Part shown: positions 11,753 to 22,133 of the stretch, piece by piece | Position numbering within the stretch: position 1 is the stretch's first letter | Layout: every line of letters begins with the position of its first letter | Assembly (NCBI GenBank): GCA_021464415.1 | Contig: CM038470.1 | Coordinates: 10,862,394 to 10,926,393 of the forward strand | Length of the DNA: 64,000 nucleotides | Reading direction: 5' to 3' | Source of the DNA: Lonicera japonica | Taxonomy: Eukaryota; Streptophyta; Magnoliopsida; Dipsacales; Caprifoliaceae | Translations under genes and position numbers: made by a program | The notes under the pieces: generated by a model | What the model was told of the DNA's origin: nothing | The model's input: only the letters and a program-made list of their open reading frames with translations | Databases searched by the model: none

Positions 11753-11878
11753 AAAAAATTTGGTGCCCCTTCTCATTTTCTAGTATATTTTAGTTTTCCC
11801 AGCTGGGCTAGGGTTGCAGTAATACATTATTTGTCCCATTACTTGATCTTATTTATTTCACCTACCTGTATGCCCTAG
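9891..11878 (+). mobile_element. non-autonomous Helitron (unit 1 copy, carrying a nested insertion)
   Basis: The 5' end is TCTATATTATAAAACATC after a host A, and the 3' end is CTAG before a host T. The homologous element in unit 2 (22134-23601) keeps the 3' hairpin; here it is damaged. The body has two or three diverged internal copies of a segment with 'caataagaattcg', 'aatcaggatggcctt' and 'gattaaaatatgatta'. A unit-1-specific insertion at about 11203-11780 interrupts it. Confidence 0.75.
11203..11780. mobile_element. nested insertion in the Helitron, partial element
   Basis: This block is absent from the unit 2 Helitron. It begins CAGAGCCAGTCCTGACC, reminiscent of plant hAT ends, and includes 'gatgcccctc' on the left and 'ggtgccccttctc' on the right. 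A clean inverted right end and a target duplication were not identified. Confidence 0.4.
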
Positions 11879-12146
11879 TTCTATATAATGTATTAAATCC
11901 AGGAAATAAAATACGTCCTGAAATGTAAAAGGAGTATTAAAATTGATTTGCATAATCATAACTAATATCTGGTAGATTGAGTATTCAAAATAAGTCTATT
12001 CCCAGAAACAAAATTCAAATTCATGAAACAATCACTTTAATTGACCCCACAAATTTGGTTATGTTGTGGAGGCCTAAATTGTTGGATAATCAAAAGTCAT
12101 TTTGATTATTCAATTTTAGTTATTCTATTGGAGATGATCTGCAACC

Positions 12147-12795
12147 TGGTGGTCGGACAGCGTGGAATTAAAAACTTTTCTAAACATTTAACTAAAACAA
12201 TTTACTAAACAAGTTTAACAAGGAATGAAAGCAATAATCACTCAAACAATCTACATAATATAGCAAGTAAATAAAGAGAGTTTAGCAAGATTAAACCAAT
12301 TTGAAGCTACTTTTTGTCCTTATTACTTTCGTGCTCGGTTAGTTCCCGAGAATTTTCACTAATTTCGATTTTCTTTCGGGTGAAAATCAAACTTACAAGT
12401 GTTGTTGATTGCTTTACCATAATATTCTCACAAGGATCCCTTTTGCCTTTGTGAGAACTGGCAATTGAATACTAATTGTTTGGTGATTCACACCAATTAC
12501 CAATAACCTAGTGCCTAAAGAATACAATTGAAGCTCACACTAGAGTTAATCAAGATTTATAGCTCAAATGACTTCTTTTGATATTGAAGATAGATGAAGT
12601 ATGCATAAGTGATCAAAAGTAGTTTCAAATGTGTCTTGTCTTAGTGATATAAGTTTAGTAGAAGTTTGGCAAAAAAAAATAGTAAAAAGTCATAAATCAG
12701 CTATATTCTGAAATCAATCGACTGAGCAGAGAGACTAATGGGGGCCTGTCGACTGAGCCAAGCTCCTTAGTCGACTGATGGACTCTGTGCATAAG
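12147..12795. mobile_element. truncated LTR, same insertion as the unit 2 LTR
   Basis: The sequence starts TGGTGGTCGG directly after the target site CAACC (12142-12146) and follows the LTR at 24038-25560. It includes the GTCGACTGA motifs but lacks much of the interior and the 3' end. After it, the left flank of the insertion is repeated (12796-13110 resembles 11950-12140), a local rearrangement specific to unit 1. Confidence 0.65.
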
Positions 12796-13110
12796 ACTAA
12801 TATCTTGGGTTAAAAGAGATTTTTTTTTCAAATTTAAATGTAGATTGAGTATTAAAAATGAGGGACCCACTCATTCTATTGGCTAAAAGATAATTTTTTC
12901 AAATTTAAATCATTCGTTCCCTCCTTCTTTTTTGAAACAAAATTCAAATTAATTAATTTGTAGCAATCACTATAATTGACCCCACAAATTTGGTTATTAA
13001 GAAAAAATAACTATTGTGGAGACTTACATTGTTAATATTAACAATTTACTAAATGGATAATCAAAAGTCATTTTGATTATTCAATTTTAGTTATTATATT
13101 GGAGATGATC

Positions 13111-14053
13111 TAAGGTTCAACCAATATATGATATATAATGCCTTGCACAACTATTAACCTACAGTAATTGATCAAATGAATTCAAAATACCTTACTTTGC
13201 AGCCACAAAATCGCCTGCTGAATTGCGTTTTTTTTCTTTTTTTGTAGTCTATGTCACGTAATATCTTAGTCAATTTTTGCATATTTTAACAAATTTATGT
13301 TCACAGTAGAACATGTTGTGATCACTAAATTTGTTTATAATTAAGAAAACTCAATCCGGAAAACTCACAATCCAAACCAGATTAAAGGGCCATTCTAGGC
13401 AGGGTTGTGGCTAGGCTTAAGATAGTGGGGTTAGTTGACTCCACTTGAGTTATAAAAATAAAAGGGTAACAAATAATATTTTTGTACTTTTTAGTTTTAT
13501 GGTGTATATTTAACACTACTTGATTAAAAAGAAAAACATTAGTGGGGTTAAATCTTAATAATAATAATATTATTGAAAGAAGATTACACAAGACACTTTT
13601 TCTTTATACTTGCATTGATATTTTTCTCACTTTATTCATTTGTCTTATTTACCAACCTTTCATACGGATAATTTTTAAATAATAATAATATCTTTTTTGT
13701 TGCTCTTATTATAAATATATATATACATATATATATGATATTATAATCTACAAAAAAAATTAGTACATTATTTAATAAATACACTAACAAAATTTCCAGA
13801 TTATGCAACTGATTCTAGGTAGTTTATAAGTTGGGTCGATCTCTAATTAGTAAAAAAAATTCTCTTGCAAATACGTAAGTATGGTACATGCGTGCATCTT
13901 CTGCTTATTCCAAGGTATGAGACGCGCCATTCATAATCATAACTAAAATCTCGGGAAGCAAAGTAGATCACCTACTTAGATGCCTACAATTAATACAATC
14001 ATCACTTAATCACTTCATTTGGAGGCTATGATTCGGTGGCTAACACAAATTTA
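13111..14053. other. gene-free duplicated spacer
   Basis: AT-rich sequence shared with unit 2 (25561-26040 and 28323-29390). No conserved reading frame was found. It contains the empty sites for the unit 2 LINE (about 13700) and for the unit 2 solo LTR (about 13881). Confidence 0.5.
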
Positions 14054-14390
14054 GGTGTTCTTTGATAATACCAGTTTTGAGATTGAAGTGTATTTTCTTT
14101 AGTTAAATTTGAAAAAAATTATCTAAAGTTTTATGTGATAAATTTCATATTTAAAACTAAAAACTTAAAATTAAAGTGTGTAAAATACATATTTTACTCT
14201 CTTACATTTAAAATCATGCTATCCAAATAAACTACGGAGTAATAAAGAAAAAATCTCCATATTAAACAAAATTCAATTTTCAGATGTATTATATTCAAAC
14301 AAACAACATTTTTTCATATACAATTATTAGAACTAAACAAACAATTTTTTTTCAAGTTTCATTTTCCATTTTTTTTTATCAAACCCCACC
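14054..14390. mobile_element. Tourist-like MITE upstream of B1
   Basis: Ends GGTGTTCTTTGATAA and TTATCAAACCCCACC, flanked by TTA at 14051-14053 and 14391-14393. The same MITE in front of B2 is split by the CACTA element at 29692-34283. A relative is in the A2 intron (about 17470-17855). Confidence 0.65.
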
Positions 14391-14508
14391 TTAATGTTTT
14401 ATTTACTTTGTTCATTGATCAATTGATAAAACAATTATTTACATAAAAATTTGTAACCCATAAATTTATACAAAAGGTTTCCACTAACTTCCAATATCCC
14501 CTACAGCC

Positions 14509-15121
14509 ATGGCAGCTCCTTCCAAAACAACAGTGAGCCTAAAGCTCCTTGTAGACACCAAATCTTGTAAAGTCCTTTTTGCCGAAGCGGACAAGCACTC
14601 CGTAGATTTCCTCTTCAACCTCCTTTGTCTTCCCGTTGGTACCGTAATAAAACTCCTCACTGAACAATCCATGGTCGGCTCACTCAGCAACCTTTCGAAA
14701 ACCTCAGCGCGCGACCCTTACATGCAACCTAACCAGAACAAAGACTCTATTTTAAACCCTAAAACCGCATTAATAAATAATGTACAGCTTCCGATCATGC
14801 TAACAAGTGGCAATGCGACAGTTGGAAAGAAGTTTTATATGTGCCCGCATTATCATAAGAATGTGGCTGATGATTCGGGTGTAGTTTAACCGCAGTGCCA
14901 GCAGTCTATGGATCGTGCGGCACCGTATGTTGAGAGGGTTTTTCCGGCAAGGTGGGGTGGAGGAGGGAGGGTTTGTCAAGGGGGTAGTGACTTACATGGC
15001 GATGGATAATTTGGTGGTGAAGCCAATGTCTACTCTTTCAAGTATTACTTTATTGAACAAGTTTAATGTTAACGAAGTTGGTGATCTTGAAGAGAAGGTT
15101 GTTGATCTTGGCATGGATGAG
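14509..15121 (+). pseudogene. DUF674 pseudogene B1
   Basis: The first exon of a diverged DUF674 gene (MAAPSKTTVSLKLLVDTKS, then a KVLFAEADKHSVDFLFNLL-type box and GSLSNL). TAA at 14887-14889 falls where the Cys-motif CPxC of the A genes begins. A frame change follows between about 14940 and 14975, after which a shifted frame continues with FVKGVVTYMAMDNLVVKP...DLGMDE to a donor-like GAG|gtatgg at 15122. The NLY...NLS box is also damaged compared with B2. No second exon (ALKLLK...-like) was found before the A2 promoter. The stop is shared with B2, so the gene was already dead before duplication. Confidence 0.8.
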
Positions 15122-16100
15122 GTATGGTATTCTCCTTCTCTTTACTATATCTCGTGTTGACATACTCTTTGTACGTGTTTTATAATTAAGAATACACATT
15201 TTGCCATTTACATATCTTTACGTTCAAAATGAGTAGCGCGCATTCAAGGGCAGATTGGTCTGTTTAGAACCAAAACCTTTTCATATTAGGTACATATATA
15301 TATCATTTGAAAAAAAATAAAAAATTAAGTTGGGTTGCCACCGTTATCAGCTCGGAATTGGATATGCCCTTCATATATAGCATACAAAAAGGTGTAAATG
15401 TATGAGAGTTGTACCTAATTATGATACAAAATTGGTCTATTAATTTAGAATGACAAACAAATAATTTTGGTGTAAATTTTTTGTTATTCCAATGGTTGTG
15501 TAAAATTAATGTCAAATAAGTTCTTGTGTATAGTTAATGACCGCATATTTTGCACATCCAATTAACACAGCCAAATAAGATTCTCTCTCCAGTTACTCAT
15601 TTTTTCTTCTCATTAACTCAATCACACCACTCCATTCTCTCTGCACCCACTCTATCTCCCTCATTTGTGTAGTTTCTTGTTCTTTATGTGACTATTTTTT
15701 ATTAGACTACTTTCTTTTACACATGAGTATTAATATTAATTGTTGAAAAGTAAATAGGTTTGTATAAATTTTTTGTTTAAAACTCACTTGCCATATAAGA
15801 TTTACACAATAATTTTAAACTGCCTTATTAAAAATGCTCTTAGCTGTTGGGGAATAAATAGATCTGTGTAAATTCTTTTTTTTATGTAAAACTCAATTGC
15901 CACGTAAAATTTGCACAATAATTTCATACGTGGAGATGCTTTAAGAGAGGTGAGGGATCAAATTCTTACTCTTATCTACTCTTGTCTTGTGAGTTGTCAA
16001 ATTTTCTATCAAACTTCTTTTCTAGTAAAAGCAACTTTTGAAATTGAAAAGGAAATTTAACTTTTACTAGCTACTTTATCAAAAGTTTTGAATAGCTACT
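15122..16100. other. spacer between B1 and A2
   Basis: AT-rich sequence with no supported gene. It is homologous to 35068-35677 plus 37010-37300 between B2 and A3. The unit 2 copy is interrupted by a Helitron, and this copy holds the empty site ('gagtattaatattaattg', about 15,726). Confidence 0.5.
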
Positions 16101-16144
16101 TTATCAAAGGCTACTTGGTTATACTTAATGCATAAGCATCGTGC

Positions 16145-16153
16145 CAATAAAAG
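16145..16153 (+). promoter_or_regulatory. decayed TATA element of DUF674 gene A2
   Basis: CAATAAAAG stands where A3 has TATAAAAG within an otherwise matching block ('gcataagcatcgtgcc'). It lies 53-61 bases upstream of the ATG at 16206. The T-to-A change may weaken initiation; this is an inference from sequence only. Confidence 0.5.
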
Positions 16154-16205
16154 GGCAAGAAACCAACTATCAAAATATACTCACACTAGAGAAACAAACG
16201 CATCA

Positions 16206-19194
16206 ATGGCAGACTCTAACGTGATGAAACTGAAGCTGCTAATCGACAAAAAGGAGAAGAGAGTCCTCTTCGCCGAAGCAGGCAAAGACTTCGTCGATTT
16301 CCTCATCAGCATTCTTTCTCTTCCGCTCGGCACAATCACCAGCCCTCTCGCCAAACAACCATTCATGATCGGCTCGCTCCGCAACCTCTACAACTCCATC
16401 GAAAACCTAAGCGAACAATACATCCAACCCAACCAACACAAATCCACCTTCCTCAAACCTAAACTCCCAGTCTCCGCCCTTTCATTTCCCCTCCTATCTC
16501 TCGATCCACCACCAGCAGGTTGCTCTAATTGCTCCAACAGGAATTATGTGGCGGGGGATGCGAGTACTGTTTGCCCTATTTGTCTGCGTTCTTTTTGCTC
16601 TAAATGTAGGTCTAAGATGTCGAGGGAGTCGTTTTCTTTTGGTCCAACAACTTATAGTTCTACGAATTTGTTTTCTAGTCCGTTTCCTAGTTCTGGGCCG
16701 GCGGCGTTTTCTAGTCCTATGCCGGCGGGTATTTTTTTTGGTAGTTCTACGCCGGCGCCGGTTTCTATTTCTACGTCGGCGGAGTTTTTTGGTTCTACGC
16801 CGGCGCCGTTTTTTGGTTCTACATCGTCGCCGTTATTTTGTTCTACGCCGGCGCCGTTTTCTAGTTCTACGCCGGCGCCGGCGGTGAAGGAGGTGAGGAA
16901 GGAGGGGGGTTTAGTGAAGGGTGGGGTGGCGTATATGGTGATGGATGATTTGGGGGTAACACCTATGTCTACTATATCAAGTATTACTTTGCTTAACAGG
17001 TTTAATATCGTCGACTTAAGTGTGCTTCAAGAGAAGCTGGTTCATCTTGGTATTGATGAGGTATTGTTGCTTTTCCCTATAATTTTAGAATTTTAGCCTA
17101 GAGTAATGTAGTAAAGATTTACATACAAGTACTAGGGTGTACTTTACAATAATAAAAGTATAAGTGTAAAGAAAAATGTTTTCCTTTGGTTATCCTTATT
17201 TCAAAGCAATTATTTCCTTATTGGATTAAAATACTTTTTTGTGAAATTGCAATATGTATGTTTTTATGGTAATAAATATAATTATTTTAGTAATAACACC
17301 GCCTAACTTTTAAATCAAAGATTTTTTTGTTGATGTTCCTATGACTCGTACTCCATTAATAGAAGTTAATACTTAGTCAGATGAATGGACACAAGAAAAA
17401 AAAGGGGTTTCTTTAATTTTTTTGTTGACATTCCTCTTACTAGTATTCCATTAATATAAGTTAATATTTAAATATGAAAACTTAAAATTTTCAGATTTAA
17501 ATGGTTTGAAAGTTGTTTGTGTGATAAAAAAAATTAAGTGATTTACTATCTAAATCTGAAAATTTGTATCCAAAATTTCAAGTGGCAAGTTTGCCGTTTA
17601 AATCTGAAAACTTAAAACTCTTCGTTACAAAATGCCTATTTTACCCTCGTCAAACCTTAATCATGTGATCTAAATAGACTAATAAGGGCAAAATTTTCAT
17701 ATTAAAAAAAATCAGTTTTCAGATGTGTTATATTCAAACAAACAACATTTTTTCAGATACAATTTTCAGAAGTAAACAAACAATTTTTTCAGTTCAGTTT
17801 TGAGTTTTCAGATTCATTTTTCAATTTTCAGATGTTTTATCAAACACTAGCTACCTGCACAGAAAAAAAAATAGAAAAAAAAAGGGAGTTATTTGGTAAG
17901 ATGTATTTCCTTTTTTACTCGATCTGTTGTTTTCATGAAATCTTCTTTAAAAAATTTTTTCCTTAATTGATCTCGCAAAATAGCTCGTTTCATTTTCTAA
18001 CATCTCATAGAAATTACTTGTTTTACAGTCATTTTTCAATTTGCAATCAAATCCACTAAAAAAAAGCCGTACTTTCTACATGATGGAAAGCAAGTGTAAA
18101 AGGGTTTTTAGCTATGGAAAACAAATGTATAGATTAAGGTGGTGTTTGTTTGGATTTTTAAAAAATATTTTGGGTGTTTTTCATATTTGGCTTACCAAAT
18201 TTTAAAACTTCATTCAAGTAAAAAGAATCTTTTTTGTTTATTTTTTTTTTATATTTTAGAAAACTTTAATAAATAAATAAAAAAAACAAAGATTATATAT
18301 TTTTATAAAATTTAAAAAATAGCGTATGGTATGCAAATCAAATTGAAACACAATTTCACAAAACTATGCTTAAAAGTAAATTTTAAATTTAAAACTCCAA
18401 GAAACAAAATGTAAAGCTTGAAGTAGACTGAACAAGACATAGATTCTCGCACAGTATGCATTTTTTTTGGAGAAAACATTATTTATTGTTGCAAACGAGT
18501 TGGTAGATGGGCTCTTCACATTGTCTTCACTTATGTTTCACGTTGAAGAGATATTTTTTTAGCATTATATGTTTTCCCGAGTTAATAATTCATTTGGAGA
18601 TGCTAAAGCTAAATTTGTTTACTATGGCAAGATTAATTAATTATATACATCTGAAATTGAATTTTTAGTTCGGGACACACTAAATTTTGGGATTTGAGAC
18701 ATATTATATATGTTATTGGTTAAGAGATAGAATTGAAGGTGTCTTTTGGAATCCAGTTCACTTGAGTAATGGATTCCAAAACTCAACCATGAGAAAAGAA
18801 GTACTTGATGAATTTGACCAACCCAAAGAATTTGAACAAAATCAATGATAGTTGTTTCAGTTTTTTTTTTTTTTAAATTATTATTATTATTATTATTATT
18901 GTGATGGTTTGATGCTGAATTCAAAAATTCACGGACTGTGTTTTTTGTTTGAATTTGGGCCTGGCCACTCCAAAATTATATTATTCTTTTAGATGCAAAA
19001 GTCGTACATGAACTCACTACGGAAAGAGTATAAACAGTGGCAAATCTGTGTTGGTTTTTCTTTTATAATTCAAAATTATGGAACTAAAATACATGGGTGG
19101 TATATATTTGTATATTTTTTGTTAGGCTTTGAAGCTGCTGAAGGCGTTGTTGGAAAGTAAGAACGTTCTAACAAGCGTATTTCTAGAGGCATAA
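16206..19194 (+). CDS. DUF674 family protein, gene A2 (two exons, FG-like linker)
   Basis: Exon 1 is 16206-17060 (285 codons) and exon 2 is 19126-19194, joined in phase 0 (GAG|gtattg ... tttgttag|GCT), giving 307 residues. An in-frame ATG at 16128 lies upstream of the TATA-like element and is probably not used. The DUF674 N-terminal part covers residues 8-70. A three-pair Cys motif follows: C106-x2-C109, C123-x2-C126, C131-x2-C134. Residues 141-226 form a low-complexity Phe/Gly/Ser/Thr/Pro linker with repeated FGSTPAP, FCSTPAP and FSSSTPAPA, coded by near-identical GGTTCTACGCCGGCGCCG units. The conserved GGLVKG...MVMDDLG...LGIDE ends exon 1, and exon 2 gives ALKLLKALLESKNVLTSVFL. The linker is longer than in A3 and almost absent in A1. 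No transmembrane segment is seen. Biochemical role unknown. Confidence 0.83.
17470..17855. mobile_element. MITE-derived insertion in A2 intron
   Basis: Absent from the A3 intron at the same place. It carries repeated 'aaatctgaaaactt' and 'ttcagatgtgttatattcaaacaa' blocks also found in the MITE at 14054-14390, and ends with 'ttttatcaaaca'. The ends are not cleanly defined. Confidence 0.45.
18137..18417. mobile_element. Tourist-like MITE shared by A introns (A2 copy)
   Basis: Same element and position as 3137-3418. The right end is slightly decayed ('gtaaagcttg'). Confidence 0.6.
18455..18600 (+). pseudogene. fossil second DUF674 repeat inside A2 intron
   Basis: Counterpart of 3440-3595. It reads with a frame-preserving NELVDGLFTLSSLMFHVEE-like peptide, but upstream residues are altered. 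Not bounded by splice sites. Confidence 0.45.
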
Positions 19195-19904
19195 GCAAGC
19201 TGTTTTCACATTCCACCCAGTACTGTTTCTTTTTTGATAGTTCTTAAAGAGTAATTTGGGGATATGTTTTAAAGATGCCAACGTATTATCTATGGTCAAG
19301 TAAATAGTAAATTTATTTTTTTATAGTCTATTTGTAATCATCCCGATAAATGGTTAATTAATGAATTACTGACACATCATTGTGTATCTTGGAATGTGTG
19401 TGGATATATATGGAAGCATTATTTATTTTTATTTTCTCCCCATTTCTTTTTATTTGAGCAATGATATAGTTATTGTCCTCATCGGCAGTTAGTTATTCAA
19501 ACTTGGAACATTGGTGGATTGTATATTCTTACAATGTACAACCAATTGATGTATGCAGTATGTTTGTTAAAAGCAATGTATCTTTTTTTTAAAGGGATAG
19601 AGTTAAAGTAATTACTATTTACTAATGTCAGTTAAGAAATCAAATCATACATAATTTTAGCATACTTCAATAAACAATAAGTAATTTCGGTTGTTTGTGG
19701 CTCACGAAAGACCATGTAATTTTGTTGCACGCGGCTCACAAAAGACTATATATTTACAAGACTTGATAGACTAAAAATTTCTCTTGACATCAATAATAAC
19801 ATGGTCCAAAGGATAGGAGACTAAAATCGAACTTATTTATAAAATTTATTATCGCTAACCATCACCTGAGAGTCAAAGAAGCCTCAACATAAGACAAACT
19901 CTCT

Positions 19905-20351
19905 TGCAACTGAAGCTCTCTTGGCTTCAGGTGCTGATTGTTCTATCAAAGTATTCACTCATTTACATCAAGCTGCCTTAAAAGTCCCCATTCCCATTTC
20001 TAATCACAACTTCAATACCATTCGCATTTTTAATCACAACTTCATTACCTTTTGTGTTTCAAACAGTAAAGCAAGAAAATTGTTCTTTATTTTTTTAAAA
20101 TTGTAATTTGTTGACAATTGTTATGTTTTTACTTTAACCTAATTACTTTAATATTGTTTTCAGAAACGAAATTGAGAAATTTTGTAAGCTTTTAGTTTTA
20201 GAACTTATGAATTTCGTTCTCTCTTTTAACACAGAACATTAGAACTGTTGAAAATGAAACTGCCAAAACTAATAGAATAATGTTACTAAATCACAGGCTA
20301 ACAGCAATTGAGAACACCGGGTTGAGTCCCGAATTAGGTCGCTCTCTTTAA
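19905..20351 (+). pseudogene. unidentified duplicated gene fragment, unit 2 copy
   Basis: The best-preserved copy. The first part (about 19915-20035) gives GADCSIKVFTHLHQAALKVP and more. The last part, 20235-20351, follows a good acceptor (TTTTAACACAG) and is open for 38 codons to TAA, with TAKTNRIMLLNHRLTAIENT and then GLSPELGRSL. The peptide looks protein-like, but I cannot name the family. The unit 3 copy is cut at about 41,326 inside this exon. Confidence 0.4.
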
Positions 20352-20399
20352 GATGATTTGTTGCTTTGTTCGGTATTTGTGCTTGCAGTTTGTATAGAC

Positions 20400-22110
20400 C
20401 ACGTTGTCCCCAGGATAGAAGAAGCCCATATTTTTCCTATCTCAATTTCCATTGCAGGGTGAGAAATCAAAATTCTAACTCCCTTTAAAACTTGGCTGCA
20501 ATCGATAAACTAGCCCTGTCGGAGGCAAAACAAATTTGGAGAATTTTTTTTAAAGCTTCGGAAGGTGTTTTGCTATGGAGATAAGTTTCGTTGTGTCTCT
20601 GTGAAGACGATAAAAAAAAGGAAAAAAATCTTTCTGTTACGCAGAGGGGAGAAGAAAGCGCGTTATGGGAGATAAGGAGTTATCCAAGAAAAATGACTCA
20701 AGATTTAATCAAAAGTCCTTAAATTTTGAATTTCAAAAAGGAAAATAATTTTATTTTTAAATAAAATTTTCCTAAATAATTTTGTGCAAGCCCTAGTCCG
20801 GGTCAGTCAGCGCGTGTGGTGAACTACACCATCCAAGTCCTCACTCAATAGCCCAAAAGTCTAATGTCCAAAGGATTCAAGCCCTTATCCAACTCCTTCC
20901 TTATAAAAACCCATGAAATATTTTATTTCTCTCCTGTGGGGGACTTAGGAAAATACAAAGAATGATTACTTAGGGGGCATTTTTGTCTTTGTAATTATTT
21001 TTTAAAAAAAATTATAAAATAAAAAAAGAAATAAAGAAAAAAGAGAAAGGGACCCCCACAAAAGCATAAACGCCAGGCACCACCACCATTGCCGCTACCA
21101 CTCCTTACCCTTGCCATCTCTGGACTCTTTCATTGCTACCTTCGGCTACAACTGGCTCTCCACCATTGCCACCTCCGGCCACCAACATCATCATCATCTC
21201 TCTCCAAATCCTCAAATTTTCTCTCTCATACACACACACATATTTACATACATGTACACACATCTAACAATCCGTAAACCCCAATTTCCATCCCCATGTA
21301 TATTCTCCTCAATCTGGTAACTTTCATAGACAAATACATATATATATATATATATATAAACTGAGCTTGCAAAAAAATAAAACCTATTTGAAATCTAACC
21401 CTAGATTTTGCAGGAAAATATAGAGGAAGAAGAACTGGAGAAAGAAGAACAGTTAATTACAGTGGTCTAGCGAGCGGAAGGCAAAGGCGTCGTTGTTTGG
21501 CCCTCGTACTTGCACTTGTTAGATTCGACTGTGGATAAATATTGAACCTCTTCCGCCATTGATTTGATCTGATTGTGTGTATATTAAGGTTTGAGAGTGA
21601 TAGAGAGGGGGACAGAGTGTCGAATCTTATCGACGGTGAGCCGGCGTTTATTCGGTCTAGACCAGTTGCTATTTCGTTCTTGCAGCCAAGGTTCACCGGC
21701 GACGGGAAGACTTTTGCTGGTCGTCAGTGTTCAGAACCAGTAAGAGAGAGAAAGGCGGGCAGAAGAAGGAAAGGGAGACTGGGGAATTAAAAAGGAACAT
21801 TAATGTGGTTGACGATGAATTTGAGAGCACGAGGATGTTGATGAGATCGAGATATATGAGGATGATGATGAGATTCGTTTCTTTCATTTTTATTTTGTTT
21901 TTTTCATATTTTTTTAAAAATAATAATTGAAATGACGAAAATGCCCTCCGTTCAACTTAATGGAAAATGTGGACAGAAGGGACAAAATGATACTCGCTAA
22001 TTATTCAAGGGCTAAAGTGGAGCGTTTTTTAGTTTAGTGGTAAAAGTAATACTAGGCCAAATATTTAAGGGCCATTAGGGTAGTTTACTCTTCTTTTTAG
22101 GATAGGACAT
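20400..22110 (+). other. duplicated gene-like block, function unknown (unit 2 copy)
   Basis: Counterpart of 8000-9890, including the C-rich short-peptide segment (21089-21277), the possible acceptor TTTTGCAG (about 21,410) and the 'ccggcgacgggaagactttt' segment. Small indels change the frames between copies, so no protein is supported. It ends directly before the Helitron. Confidence 0.3.
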
Positions 22111-22133
22111 TAAAAATGTATCACATATAATAA

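Noticed and set aside
15303..15515. Missing second exon of B1
   Set aside because: Searched by eye for an ALKLLK...SKTVLT-like segment between 15122 and 16100; none seen. B1 is therefore listed as a single-exon pseudogene.
16128..16205. Longer start of gene A2 (26 extra residues from an upstream in-frame ATG)
   Set aside because: The ATG lies upstream of the TATA-like element conserved with A1 and A3, and A1 has no equivalent extension. The MADS... start is common to all copies.
16546..16887. 113-codon Arg/Leu-rich frame overlapping A2 (similar one at 37749-37988 in A3)
   Set aside because: Alternate-frame shadow of the FG-like linker; its composition comes from the CGCCGGCG repeat.
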